A stretch of 64,000 nucleotides of DNA from NCBI RefSeq assembly GCF_004403065.1, contig NZ_SOHA01000036.1:19507-83506 (forward strand), written 5' to 3'. The position numbers and the translations under genes are program-made. The stretch comes from Cryobacterium cryoconiti (GTDB lineage Bacteria; Actinomycetota; Actinomycetes; Actinomycetales; Microbacteriaceae). This document shows positions 7,939 through 16,293 of this stretch, one piece after another. Each line of letters starts with the position of its first letter. Position 1 is the stretch's first letter. The notes beneath the pieces are model-generated. The model saw nothing but the letters and a program-made list of their open reading frames with translations, was not told the origin of the DNA and searched no databases.

Positions 7939-8634
7939 TCAGGCCGGGGCGACCGGCTGTCGCAGCACGGTTTTCAGGTTGGCGGGCGCGGCACGGCGCG
8001 GATCGCCCAGGTAGACCTCGTGGTGCAGGCCGTTCATCCGCAGTCCGTGCTCCGCCAGGTACTCGTCGTGAAGCCGGGCGAGGATCGGCGCCTCGTCGGC
8101 GTACGGTCCGAGGTGCAGCACCTGCGCGGAGAGCCCCTCGTCGAGGGTGTCCACCCGAACCCGGGCGAGCGCGGGGAGCTTCTTCTTCGCGAGCGCCCCG
8201 GCGATGGCCTCGGCGATCGCGGCATCCGTCACCCAGTCCGGCTGGCTGATCAGCAGCGTCCACTTCCATTGCGCCTTCGCGTCGGCCGTGAAAACGGATG
8301 CGTCGTCGGCGTACCAGAGGCCCTCGAGCGGAGCCACGACCATTTCCCGGCCGAGGGCGCGCTTACCCGCGAACTTGATCGCATACGCCACCGCGTAGAG
8401 GGATTCGACGGCCTCCGTGTACGCGGGTGCCGTATTGGGGTCACCGGTCCCGTCGACGGCGATGAACCGCTGGGCGGGAACCTGGACCAGCTCCCAGTCG
8501 CGGTTTTTGGGCCCGTAGAGCGGCGGGTGCACCCGCTTCACGTCCCAGGGCCCGGCCCCGACCGGTGCGGTATTGCGGGGGGCGCGCAGCGCACCGGTGC
8601 GCCGGTCGGTGCGAAACGGAACCGCGTCACTCAT
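7939..8634 (-). CDS. GyrI-like small-molecule-binding domain protein
   Basis: 231 residues. The sequence (WDVKRVHPPLYGPKNRDWELVQVPAQRFIAVDGTGDPN near the start, then paired segments with EGLWYADD and ARVRVDTLDEGLSAQVLHLGPYADE and HEVYLGDPRR near the end) is typical of the GyrI-like/SHS2 ligand-binding family (YdhR/PA2778-like stand-alone forms). An alternative GTG start lies at 8658. It follows the ABC exporter genes on the same strand with a short gap and may be their third operon member, perhaps binding the exported compound (inference). Confidence 0.75.
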   Translation of the reverse strand: MSDAVPFRTDRRTGALRAPRNTAPVGAGPWDVKRVHPPLYGPKNRDWELVQVPAQRFIAVDGTGDPNTAPAYTEAVESLYAVAYAIKFAGKRALGREMVVAPLEGLWYADDASVFTADAKAQWKWTLLISQPDWVTDAAIAEAIAGALAKKKLPALARVRVDTLDEGLSAQVLHLGPYADEAPILARLHDEYLAEHGLRMNGLHHEVYLGDPRRAAPANLKTVLRQPVAPA

Positions 8635-8683
8635 GGCGACTCGTCGACTCTGGGGCACGGTTCATGGGGATCACTGACTCCTG

Positions 8684-9511
8684 CTAACGGGAACTGATGG
8701 ACGCGAACTTGCGGATGCACAGCGGAACGAATAGTACCAGCATCACCGTGATCCCGATCAGCACCGTGAGGATCGGGTTCTGCATGGTCCAGATGTCGGG
8801 CACGGGCGCCGTGCCCTCGTTGCCGAACAGCTCCCGGGCCGCTTGCACCAGGGAGGAGACCGGGTTCCACTCCGCGAACACCCGCAGCGGGGTCGGCAGT
8901 GTGTCGCTGGGCACGAAGGCGTTGGAGATGAAGGTCAGCGGGAAGAGGATCAGGAACGAGGCGTTGTTGATCACCTCGGGTGTTTTCACGCTCATGCCGA
9001 GCAGCGCCATCACCCAGCTGAAGGAGTAGCTGAACAGCAGGAGCAGACCGACACCGGCCAGGAATTCGGACACCGACGAGTTCACCCGCCAGCCCACGAG
9101 CAGCCCGGTCAGCATCATGATCACCATGGAGATCGTGTTCAGCACCAGGTCGCTGTTGGTGCGCCCGATCAGAACCGCGGAGGAGCTCATCGGCAGGCTG
9201 CGGAACCGGTCGATGATGCCTTCCTTGAGATCCTGCGCCATGGCCGAGCCGGAGAACGTCGACCCGAACACGACGGTCTGCGCGAAGATCCCGGCCATCA
9301 GGAACTGCACGTAGTCGGTGCCCTGCACGGAGATCGCGCCGGCGTAGACCTGGCTGAACAGCAGCACGAACATGATCGGCTGGACCACGGCGAAGACGAG
9401 CATGTCCGGGGATCGCTTGATCTTGATCAGGTTTCGCTTGGTGACGGTCCACCCGTCGGAGTACCAGAGCGAGAGCGGGTTCCAGGTGGGGAGGGTTGCT
9501 GCAGCGGTCAT
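8684..9511 (-). CDS. ABC-2 type exporter permease (DrrB-like)
   Basis: 275 residues with about six membrane segments, for example SPDMLVFAVVQPIMFVLLFS, NTISMVIMMLTGLLVGW, FLAGVGLLLLFSYSFSW and PILTVLIGITVMLVLFVPL. The region MAQDLKEGIIDRFRSLPMS is the conserved cytoplasmic coupling element of DrrB/NodJ-type permeases, and LLGMSVKTPEVIN and EWNPVSSLVQAARELF are further family landmarks. Its start overlaps the stop of the ATPase gene by 4 nt. The pair should form an efflux pump for a drug or lipid-like substrate, which the sequence does not identify. Confidence 0.9.
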   Translation of the reverse strand: MTAAATLPTWNPLSLWYSDGWTVTKRNLIKIKRSPDMLVFAVVQPIMFVLLFSQVYAGAISVQGTDYVQFLMAGIFAQTVVFGSTFSGSAMAQDLKEGIIDRFRSLPMSSSAVLIGRTNSDLVLNTISMVIMMLTGLLVGWRVNSSVSEFLAGVGLLLLFSYSFSWVMALLGMSVKTPEVINNASFLILFPLTFISNAFVPSDTLPTPLRVFAEWNPVSSLVQAARELFGNEGTAPVPDIWTMQNPILTVLIGITVMLVLFVPLCIRKFASISSR

Positions 9512-10503
9512 TTCGCCTTCTCCAGTTCCGCGTCGGCGGCCACGTCTGCCGTCTGGTCGGCCTTGTGGCCGGTCAGCTTGAGGAATACGTCGTCGAGGGT
9601 GGGTCGACGCATGCCGGCGTCGTGCAGACGGATGTCCGCTGCGCCCAGAGCCGCCAGCACCTGCTGCAGGGCGCGCGGACCGTCGATCACCGCGACCTCG
9701 AGGCCACGGCCGTCGCTGGTCACCATCGGTTCCCCGGCACCGTAGCGGGCGAGGATCTCCTGGGCGGCCGGGCCGTCGCCGGACTCGACCAGGGCGACCA
9801 CGAGCCGGTGGCCGCCGATCTGCGCCTTGAGCTGATCGGAGGTGCCCTCGGCGATCACCCGGCCGTCGTCGATCACGACGATGTCATCCGAGAGCTGGTC
9901 GGCTTCCTCGAGGTACTGGGTGGTGAGCAGCACGGTGGTGCCGTCGGCAACCAGACGTTTGATGACGGCCCAGAGCGCGATCCGGCTGCGGGGGTCCAGT
10001 CCCGTGGTGGGCTCGTCGAGGAACAGCACCTTCGGATTGATCACCAAAGCCCCGGCCAGGTCGATCCGGCGGCGCATCCCGCCGGAGAATCCCTTGACCG
10101 GACGGTTGCCGGCAGCGGTCAGCTCGAAGAGGTCGATCAGCTCCTGGGCCCGGCGCCGGGACTCGGCACCACCCAGATGGTAGAGCCGGCCGACCATCTC
10201 CAGGTTCTCGAACCCGGTCAGGTTCTCGTCGACGGCCGCATACTGGCCCGAGACGCCGATGACACGCCGCACCCCCTTGGGGTCGGCGACGACGTCGATC
10301 CCGTCGACATAGGCGGTGCCGGAATCCGGCCGGATCAGTGTGGTGAGCATCTTGACGACGGTCGTCTTGCCGGCGCCGTTCGGGCCGAGCAGCGCTTTGA
10401 CGGTTCCGCGCGGCACGGACAGGTCCAGCCCGGCGAGAGCGTGCACGGGGCCGGACTTGGACCGGTAGACCTTGGTCAGCCCGGAGGCTTCAATGATATT
10501 CAT
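9508..10503 (-). CDS. ABC transporter ATP-binding protein (DrrA-like)
   Basis: 331 residues. Walker A GPNGAGKT is at 40-47, the signature is GFSGGMRRRIDLA, Walker B is KVLFLDEPTTGLD and the switch histidine region is TTQYLEEAD. The length and the C-terminal extension after about residue 230 (ending in PTLDDVFLKLTGHK) match the daunorubicin-resistance DrrA family. The gene is the first of the exporter operon, transcribed from a promoter about 110 nt upstream. It energises export by the downstream DrrB-like permease. Confidence 0.93.
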   Translation of the reverse strand: MNIIEASGLTKVYRSKSGPVHALAGLDLSVPRGTVKALLGPNGAGKTTVVKMLTTLIRPDSGTAYVDGIDVVADPKGVRRVIGVSGQYAAVDENLTGFENLEMVGRLYHLGGAESRRRAQELIDLFELTAAGNRPVKGFSGGMRRRIDLAGALVINPKVLFLDEPTTGLDPRSRIALWAVIKRLVADGTTVLLTTQYLEEADQLSDDIVVIDDGRVIAEGTSDQLKAQIGGHRLVVALVESGDGPAAQEILARYGAGEPMVTSDGRGLEVAVIDGPRALQQVLAALGAADIRLHDAGMRRPTLDDVFLKLTGHKADQTADVAADAELEKAK

Positions 10504-10619
10504 CGGGGGTTCCCTGTCTGTCGGTATGCGCGGTGCGGGGCGACCCGGAGCGGTGCGGGGCGAGCCAGAGAAAGCGGCGCCTCACAGGCGGGGCGCAAGC
10601 GGATGCTGCCGACATCCGT

Positions 10620-10653
10620 CTCATATTTTAATGAGGCCCTGCCGTAACGGCAA
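10620..10653 (-). promoter_or_regulatory. Sigma-70-type promoter with overlapping palindromes for the ABC exporter operon
   Basis: On the minus strand, TTGCCG (complement of 10648-10653) and TAAAAT (complement of 10625-10630) are separated by exactly 17 nt, a good housekeeping promoter. A perfect palindrome, TGCCGT-A-ACGGCA (10640-10652), overlaps the -35 box, and CTCAT/ATGAG arms (10620-10635) flank the -10 box. Both are candidate repressor sites. No regulator gene is adjacent. Confidence 0.5.
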
Positions 10654-10689
10654 CCGTCGCGGGTGATCGCACTCCCGAATCCTCCTGAC

Positions 10690-10695
10690 TATGGT
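10690..10695 (+). promoter_or_regulatory. -10 box of a leaderless promoter (K+ channel gene)
   Basis: TATGGT ends 6 nt before the chosen ATG at 10702. There is no Shine-Dalgarno sequence. This supports the 10702 start over an in-frame GTG at 10663. Confidence 0.4.
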
Positions 10696-10701
10696 GTGCT
10701 C

Positions 10702-11331
10702 ATGGATCAGGCGCGCTGGGAGAAGGTCGTGCAGTGGCCGCTGCTGTTCGCCTCGGTGCTTTTCCTGATCAGCTACACCTGGCGGGTGCTCGCCGATGTC
10801 GACGGCCCCCGCGATGCGGTGTCGGCGGTCGTGCTGCTGACAGCCTGGCTGGTGTTCGCCGTCGACTACCTGGTCAATCTCGCCCTCGCGCCCGAGCGCG
10901 GGCGGTGGTTCATCACCCACCTGTTCGATTTGGCGGTGGTGTTCCTGCCGGCGCTGCGACCGCTGCGTCTTCTCCGGCTGGTGACCTTGCTGCCGATGTT
11001 CCAGCGCACTCCCGGCCAGGCCGTGCGCTCCCGGGTCGGCCTCTACCTGGTCGGGGCGTCCAGCCTGCTGATCTGGATGGGCTCTCTGGCCGTGCTCGAC
11101 GCCGAGCGGGCGGCCCCCGGCGCGAACATAATTACTCTGGGCGATTCTCTCTGGTGGGCTTTCGTGACCGTGTCGACGGTGGGCTACGGCGACTACTTCC
11201 CGGTGACCGGCGCCGGACGGCTCGTGGCCGTCGCGCTGATGCTGGGCGGCGTCACGCTCGTCGGCGTGATCACGGCAACCCTGGCGTCGTGGATCATCGA
11301 CCGCATCGCCGCCGTCGGCCAGAACCGCTGA
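10702..11331 (+). CDS. Voltage-gated-like potassium channel
   Basis: 209 residues. The selectivity filter TVGYGD is at 159-164, preceded by the pore helix LGDSLWWAFVTVS and followed by a last transmembrane helix (about 174-198). Upstream are about four hydrophobic helices (13-30, 40-60, 74-88, 112-132) and an Arg-rich LRPLRLLRLV segment (85-94) that looks like a short S4. This is the layout of bacterial six-TM K+ channels (ion_trans_2 family) without a cytoplasmic RCK domain. It should conduct K+ across the cell membrane. Confidence 0.88.
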   Translation: MDQARWEKVVQWPLLFASVLFLISYTWRVLADVDGPRDAVSAVVLLTAWLVFAVDYLVNLALAPERGRWFITHLFDLAVVFLPALRPLRLLRLVTLLPMFQRTPGQAVRSRVGLYLVGASSLLIWMGSLAVLDAERAAPGANIITLGDSLWWAFVTVSTVGYGDYFPVTGAGRLVAVALMLGGVTLVGVITATLASWIIDRIAAVGQNR

Positions 11332-11357
11332 TCTGGCCCGCTATGCGGGGGCGTTCG

Positions 11358-12173
11358 TCAGGCTAAGCGCACGAGCTGCCCCAGGTCGTCGCGCGGCAGC
11401 TCGTCGACGACGGCCGCGACCGTGAGGGACTGCAGCAGCACGCCGCCGCCGATGGTCGTCAGGAACGCGGTGTCTGCCGCGTCGCGGCCCGTGGCGATGC
11501 GCACCAGCGACTGCCGGGGAGCCAGCGTGGTCGCGTCGACCACCTGCCAGGCGTCGTCGACGAAGGCCTCGGCCACGGCATGGAAGTCCATCGGCGCCAG
11601 ACCCGGGGCGTAGACGGAGACCAGGCGGGCCGGCACATCGCGGGCCCGCAGCAGCGCGACGACCAGATGGGCGTAATCCCGGCAGACACCTTGGCGGGCG
11701 AGGAGGGTGCGTACCGCGCCATCGGTCGGCAGGCTCGATCCCGGCACGTAGAACAGCTTCTGCCCGACCCAGGAACTCACGCTGTTCAACAGATCGGTGC
11801 CCTCCAGGCCGGCGAATTCTGCCTGGGCCGTGGGCCCGAGGCTGTCGGACTCGCAGTAGCGGCTGGGGCGCAGGTACCGCACCAGGTCGATGTCCCGGAC
11901 CGTCGGCGGGTGCGCCCGGCCGGTCAGGTCGGCGCGGTAATCCACCTGCACCGGCCCGGCGCTGACATCGGCCAGGTGCAGGCGGGTTCCGTGTTCATCG
12001 GTGATCTCGCGCACCGCCACGACGGCGTCGTTCTGCACGACGGTGAGCAGGTCCGCGCACTCACGCCCCGGGTCGGCGGCGTCAGCGGAATCGGCGGCCA
12101 CGGCAACCGACAGCACGAGACGTGCCGGAGCCAGGGCCTCGAGCGAGAGGTGAGCGGAGACGGTGCGGTTCAT
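11358..12173 (-). CDS. Transglutaminase-like cysteine-protease-fold protein
   Basis: 271 residues. The catalytic triad of the transglutaminase-like superfamily is visible: Cys164 in QGVCRDYAHL, His198 in MDFHAVAEAFV and Asp213 in WQVVDATTLAP. The N-terminal 130 residues form the beta-rich domain usually found before this core (transglut_N type). No signal peptide is seen, so it is probably cytoplasmic. It may cleave or cross-link peptides; the substrate is unknown. It is convergent with the K+ channel gene and divergent from the PPOX-like gene. Confidence 0.88.
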   Translation of the reverse strand: MNRTVSAHLSLEALAPARLVLSVAVAADSADAADPGRECADLLTVVQNDAVVAVREITDEHGTRLHLADVSAGPVQVDYRADLTGRAHPPTVRDIDLVRYLRPSRYCESDSLGPTAQAEFAGLEGTDLLNSVSSWVGQKLFYVPGSSLPTDGAVRTLLARQGVCRDYAHLVVALLRARDVPARLVSVYAPGLAPMDFHAVAEAFVDDAWQVVDATTLAPRQSLVRIATGRDAADTAFLTTIGGGVLLQSLTVAAVVDELPRDDLGQLVRLA

Positions 12174-12251
12174 GCCTCGATCCTGACATGCGCACGCCGG
12201 CGCCGGCCACAGCTACTGGCGCGGCCTCCGGCCTGGGGCCACACTGACCGC

Positions 12252-12809
12252 ATGCTCGGTGAACTGAACGACCAGGAAATTGAAGGCGTGCTGCTCGAGG
12301 CGATGATCGGCCGGATCGGCTGCCACATCGATGAGCGGACCTACATCGTGCCGGTGTCCTATGCCTACGACGGAGAAGCCGTCTACGGTCATTCAGGCGC
12401 CGGCCGCAAGGTGACGATGATGCGAGCCAACCCGTCGGTCTGCTTCGAGGTGGAGCAGGTCGACGACCTGGGCAACTGGCGCACAGTGATCGCCTGGGGT
12501 CACTACGAAGAACTGACCGGAACGGATGCCGCAGCGGGCCGGCAACTCCTGCTGGACCGATTCAAGCCGCTCCTCGGCGGCGGCGCCCCCTCCAGCGCCG
12601 CCGCCGTGCCCAGCCTCGGGCCCGACGGGACCCCGTTGCGCGCCCCGGTGCCCGGAGCCGCACCGGCACCCGTCCCGAAGCCGGGGCCGGTGCGCGCGCA
12701 CGTTCCGGCTCCGCACCCTGCCGGCCGTGAGCCGAACGGGAGCGGGACGGCCGCGGTGCTCTACCGCATCCGTCTGACGGAGAAGACCGGACGCTTCGAG
12801 CGAAGCTGA
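12252..12809 (+). CDS. Pyridoxamine 5'-phosphate-oxidase-like flavin-nucleotide-binding protein
   Basis: 185 residues. The N-terminal 100 residues (EIEGVLLEAMIGRIGCHIDERTYIVPVSYAYDG, YGHSGAGRKVTMMRANPSVCFEVEQ, WRTVIAWGHYEEL) match the split-barrel PPOX-like family that binds FMN or F420. The barrel is closed by a final strand, AAVLYRIRLTEKTGRFE. Between them lies an unusual insert of about 55 Pro/Ala-rich residues (about 115-168), probably an unstructured loop. Substrate unknown. Confidence 0.85.
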   Translation: MLGELNDQEIEGVLLEAMIGRIGCHIDERTYIVPVSYAYDGEAVYGHSGAGRKVTMMRANPSVCFEVEQVDDLGNWRTVIAWGHYEELTGTDAAAGRQLLLDRFKPLLGGGAPSSAAAVPSLGPDGTPLRAPVPGAAPAPVPKPGPVRAHVPAPHPAGREPNGSGTAAVLYRIRLTEKTGRFERS

Positions 12810-12810
12810 G

Positions 12811-13773
12811 CTAGCCGGCCGCGAGGATGTCGACCACGAAGACGATCGTGTCCGTGCCCTCGATGCCCGCGGCGGGCTGGCCTTCGGCACCATAACCGAG
12901 TTCCGGCGGGATCACGATCATGACCTGGGAGCCGACGGTCTGGCCGACGAGACCCTGGGAGAAGCCCGGAACGACGGAGGCAAGGGAGATCGCGGTGGGA
13001 CCGCTCTTGCCCCAGGTCTGGTCGAAGACCACGCCGGTGGACCAGACGACGCCCGAGTAGTGCATCACCACGGTGTCCCCCTCGCCGACGGTGGCGCCAT
13101 CGCCCTTCTTGAGGACCGAGGTCTTCAGCTCGGTCGGAGCCTCGGCGGCCGGGATCGTCACGGTCGGGGCGCCGTCCTCGGCCAGCTCGACGGTCGGGAA
13201 ACCGTCTTCCGGTGTCTGGTCGTCACCGTTCGCCGTGGCCGGGATCTTGCTCTTGACGTCGATCACGAAGACGATGTTGTCGTCGGCTGCGACCTTGAGC
13301 TCTTCGTTGCCCGCATCGCCGAACGCGTCAGCCGGGGGCGACACGACCGCGACGCGCGATCCGTAGGTCGCACAGGCGACACCCTTCATGAGGGCCGGGA
13401 AGACGGTGGATTCTTCGGCCATGGTGATCGGTGCGCCGAGGTCGTCCCCGAAGCCGCCGGCGTTCATCTTCTCGCCCGTGGTCGCGTTGTACACCGAGAA
13501 TCCCAGTTCGACGATGTCATCGGTGGCGACGGCGTCGCCCTTGCCCTCGGTGACGACGCTGACCTCGGTGGCCTCCGCCTTGAGGGGCGACTCGAACGTC
13601 ACAGTGGGCTCCGCGTCGGCCTTGCCGGAGACTTTCAGGGCCTCGGAGGCCTTACCGGAGTCGACGCAGGCGATTCCCGCCGCGCCGGTTTCGTCGGAGG
13701 GAGACGTGCTGCAGCCGGTCAGGGCGAGCACGGCGACCGTGGCAATGGAAATGAAAGCAGGAAGTTTACGCAC
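12811..13773 (-). CDS. FKBP-type peptidyl-prolyl cis-trans isomerase lipoprotein
   Basis: 320 residues from a GTG start preceded by AGAAAG. The N-terminus is a lipoprotein signal (hydrophobic residues 5-19, lipobox LTGC with Cys21), so it is predicted to be anchored outside the membrane. Two FKBP-like units can be seen: residues about 70-190 (degenerate) and 215-320, the latter with VGEGDTVVMHYSGVVWSTGVVFDQTW, VVPGFSQGLVGQTVGSQVMIVIPPELGYG and DTIVFVVDILA, the canonical FKBP core. It assists folding of exported proteins. It ends 2 nt from the convergent PPOX-like gene. Confidence 0.92.
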   Translation of the reverse strand: MRKLPAFISIATVAVLALTGCSTSPSDETGAAGIACVDSGKASEALKVSGKADAEPTVTFESPLKAEATEVSVVTEGKGDAVATDDIVELGFSVYNATTGEKMNAGGFGDDLGAPITMAEESTVFPALMKGVACATYGSRVAVVSPPADAFGDAGNEELKVAADDNIVFVIDVKSKIPATANGDDQTPEDGFPTVELAEDGAPTVTIPAAEAPTELKTSVLKKGDGATVGEGDTVVMHYSGVVWSTGVVFDQTWGKSGPTAISLASVVPGFSQGLVGQTVGSQVMIVIPPELGYGAEGQPAAGIEGTDTIVFVVDILAAG

Positions 13774-13960
13774 ACTGATCTTTCTGTTCGACGGTGTCTG
13801 GTACGACACGGGCAGGGGGTCGAGGACGTCTGGTTCGAGACCGGGCTCCGGCCAGTATGCCCGACCGAACGGTACGCCGCCTGTGTTCCGGCTGGCACGC
13901 ACGTGCCAGCCGGTCGATCGCGAGGTCGTTCCGGGCCGGCGGGCCGCTGGGCCGATGAGC

Positions 13961-15745
13961 CTACAGTCCCTCGGCGATCGCGGCCGTGGCCAGGAGCCAG
14001 GCCTCGCGGGTGCGTGGTGCGAGGGCGTCGATGTTGAGCGAGCCGCCGGCAACCAGCGCCGCGTCGTACGGGACGTCCACGACGGTGCGGGTGAGCTGGC
14101 TGAAGTGGTCGTGCAGACGCACGGACAGCTGGCGGTCGGCCGTCTTGGCCGGGGAGGCGAGGATGGTGACCGCGTGGGCGACCTTATCGGCGTGGCCCTT
14201 CTGGCGCAGCCCGTCCAGCAGGGAAGCCGCGCCGTAGGCCGTGTCTTCCCGGATGGTGGAGACCACGACGAGCTGGTCGGCGGTCTCGACGGCTGCCTCC
14301 CAGTTGGAGGCGCGCATGTTGTTGCCGGTGTCGATGATCAGCACCCGGTAGAACCGGCTGAGGGCGGCGTGCAATTTGCGGAAGGCCACGTCGTCGATGC
14401 TGGCCGCGCCGGCCGGGTCGAGGTCGGAGGCCAGCGCGTCGAACCGGGCGTCGCCCTGATTGCGCACGTAGTTGTCGAGGTCTCCCACCCGGGCGGAGCT
14501 GGAATAGGCGAAATTGTCGAGGTCGCGGAGCAGGTCGACGGCCGTGTTGGTGTGGGCGGCAGTCTGCGCCCGTACGCCGAGGGTGCCCATGGTTTCGTTG
14601 TTGTCCCAGGCGAGCGTGTAGCCGCCGCGGTGGATGCCGAACGTCGCGGCGATGAGCAGGGTGGCCGTGGTCTTGTGCGCGCCGCCCTTCGGGTTGAGCA
14701 CGACGATGGTGCGCGGGCCCACCAGACTGCGCTGAACGGAGGCGACCGCCGCGCGGTGCGCCATCTCGCCGGCACCGGGGGCAGGGGCGACCATCCCGCC
14801 GGTGAGGCGCCGAATCGCTCCCTGCCAGCCCAGAAGGGCGGGACCGGCCACGAGGGGCGGGCGGGAGTTCATGAAGTCGGCGAGGTTGGGACCCTCCCCG
14901 CTGATCACCGCGGGGGAATCCGACCCGACCAGCACGGCCAGCGCCGCGGCGGGATCCACCAGGGGCGGGCTCGGCACCGGTGCCGGCTCGGCCGTGGCCG
15001 TGGCGGTGTCACTGTCCGAGGCTGACCGCGGTGCGAAGTAGCCTGCGGCGGCGACGTCCTGCTCGGCGCCGTCCTCGTCGTCGTCCGCGTCGGCGTCCAG
15101 GTCGAGCACCAGGTCGTCAAAGGTGGTTGCGTGCTCGGAATCACCGAGCATGCCGGCGTCGGCCACGGCATCCTCGATGTTGCCGGCGTTCACTGCGGCG
15201 GCGTCGAGCACGGCGGCGTCCAACACGGCGGCGTCGAGATCAGGCGCGTCATCCTCCGGTGCCTGATCCTCCGCCGTCTCAGGCTTCGGGGCGACGACCA
15301 GGGCGACCAGTTCGACGACCTCGGTTTCGGTCGCGGTGGCCGACACCGGGGTGGCCCCGGGCATGGCCGAGATCCGCGCCGCCGGACGCGGTGAGTGCTG
15401 CGGGGCATTCTCGGCCTCCGCCTCGGCGTCCTCGGCGTCCCCTGCCTGCTCCACCGCGTCCTGCTGCGGTGCGACGGGAGTGGGGATGAACGCCCCGTCG
15501 TCTTCCACATCTCCGTTGGGGTGCACGATCAGCGGCGATTGCCCCTGCTCGTCTTCCGCGGTCAGGCGCACGGCACGGCGGATCGAGCGCGCGGCATCCG
15601 TGACCCGGTTGATGATCTCCTCGCGCACACCGGCTTCGTCGGCTGCGGTGATGTGCTGGCTGACACCGTCGATCAGCAGATCACCCGTACCGTCGCTTCG
15701 GATCATCGCGCGAATGCGAGGGAGTTCGGAAATGTTCTGCGTCAT
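13961..15745 (-). CDS. ParA/MinD-like ATPase with long acidic N-terminal region
   Basis: 594 residues. The deviant Walker A motif PKGGAHKTT lies near residue 350, and the fold continues with a Walker B-like VLIIDTGNN and QLVVVSTIREDT. This is the SIMIBI MinD/ParA class often linked to type VII secretion or septum placement. Residues about 80-300 are low-complexity and acidic, rich in Ala, Asp, Glu and Pro, with an internal triplicate of a DAAVL-type unit. The N-terminal 70 residues form a small separate domain. No partner ParB or secretion gene is visible here, so the cargo is unknown. Confidence 0.85.
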   Translation of the reverse strand: MTQNISELPRIRAMIRSDGTGDLLIDGVSQHITAADEAGVREEIINRVTDAARSIRRAVRLTAEDEQGQSPLIVHPNGDVEDDGAFIPTPVAPQQDAVEQAGDAEDAEAEAENAPQHSPRPAARISAMPGATPVSATATETEVVELVALVVAPKPETAEDQAPEDDAPDLDAAVLDAAVLDAAAVNAGNIEDAVADAGMLGDSEHATTFDDLVLDLDADADDDEDGAEQDVAAAGYFAPRSASDSDTATATAEPAPVPSPPLVDPAAALAVLVGSDSPAVISGEGPNLADFMNSRPPLVAGPALLGWQGAIRRLTGGMVAPAPGAGEMAHRAAVASVQRSLVGPRTIVVLNPKGGAHKTTATLLIAATFGIHRGGYTLAWDNNETMGTLGVRAQTAAHTNTAVDLLRDLDNFAYSSSARVGDLDNYVRNQGDARFDALASDLDPAGAASIDDVAFRKLHAALSRFYRVLIIDTGNNMRASNWEAAVETADQLVVVSTIREDTAYGAASLLDGLRQKGHADKVAHAVTILASPAKTADRQLSVRLHDHFSQLTRTVVDVPYDAALVAGGSLNIDALAPRTREAWLLATAAIAEGL

Positions 15746-15861
15746 GTTCGGCCTTTTTTCGTCGAGCTCAGCTCATCAAGCGTGAACACGTCGAAAAACC
15801 CTCGGGCGTGCCCTGTTCAGCCTAACGGGGCGAACGGAGCCCACCCCTCGTTTGGGCGGGT

Positions 15862-15879
15862 ACGGCGACTATCGGCAGA
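15862..15879. repeat. Second copy of the dispersed 18-nt motif
   Basis: These 18 nt, starting ACGGCGACTA, are the inverse of 3481-3498 with one mismatch. It lies in the short gap between the ATPase gene and the small Cys/His protein gene. It shows that the 3.5-kb inverted repeat belongs to a dispersed family. Confidence 0.5.
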
Positions 15880-15899
15880 AAGCGCCTCGGCGGGCGGCG

Positions 15900-16103
15900 C
15901 TACGCCACGCGGGGGGCCTGCACCTCCCAGCGGATGGCGCACAGGCCGCCCCGGGTTGCATGCGTGTCGTCGTGCCCGGTCTGGCGGCGACACTCCACAA
16001 GGTCATTCGTCGGAGTGATGTGCGGGTCCCGGCAGGAACTGGCGTAGCTGGTGTAGTCCGTTTCGAGGAGCAGTTCGTCGTCGGTGGGGGTGCTGTGGCT
16101 CAT
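15900..16103 (-). CDS. Small Cys/His-containing hypothetical protein
   Basis: 67 residues. The C-terminal half, ECRRQTGHDDTHATRGGLCAIRW, shows the C-x(n)-GHDxxH-x(n)-W pattern seen in many short actinobacterial proteins of unknown function, possibly metal-binding. A further Cys lies at position 24. It stands alone between the ParA-like gene and the acyl-CoA ligase gene, with no clear ribosome-binding site. Confidence 0.5.
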   Translation of the reverse strand: MSHSTPTDDELLLETDYTSYASSCRDPHITPTNDLVECRRQTGHDDTHATRGGLCAIRWEVQAPRVA

Positions 16104-16293
16104 GGTTCAGGTTTCTGTTCAGGCGCTCTGTCCGCCCCCTCGGCGGCTTGCGCGGTGCTGCCTGGTCGATTCCCGGATGGGTCAGGCTGGTGATTGCGTG
16201 CAAGCGTACGTTGACTTGGTGCCATTATGCGAGTATTGGTCACTTTGTTAACACGATGGAAACCCGGCCGCACCGATCAGCTGGGGGCGGGTG

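Noticed and set aside
16104..16293. An additional small gene between the Cys/His protein and the acyl-CoA ligase
   Set aside because: A 66-codon minus-strand frame exists but is Arg/Pro/His-rich with no ribosome-binding site. I see only promoter-like AT-richer sequence here.
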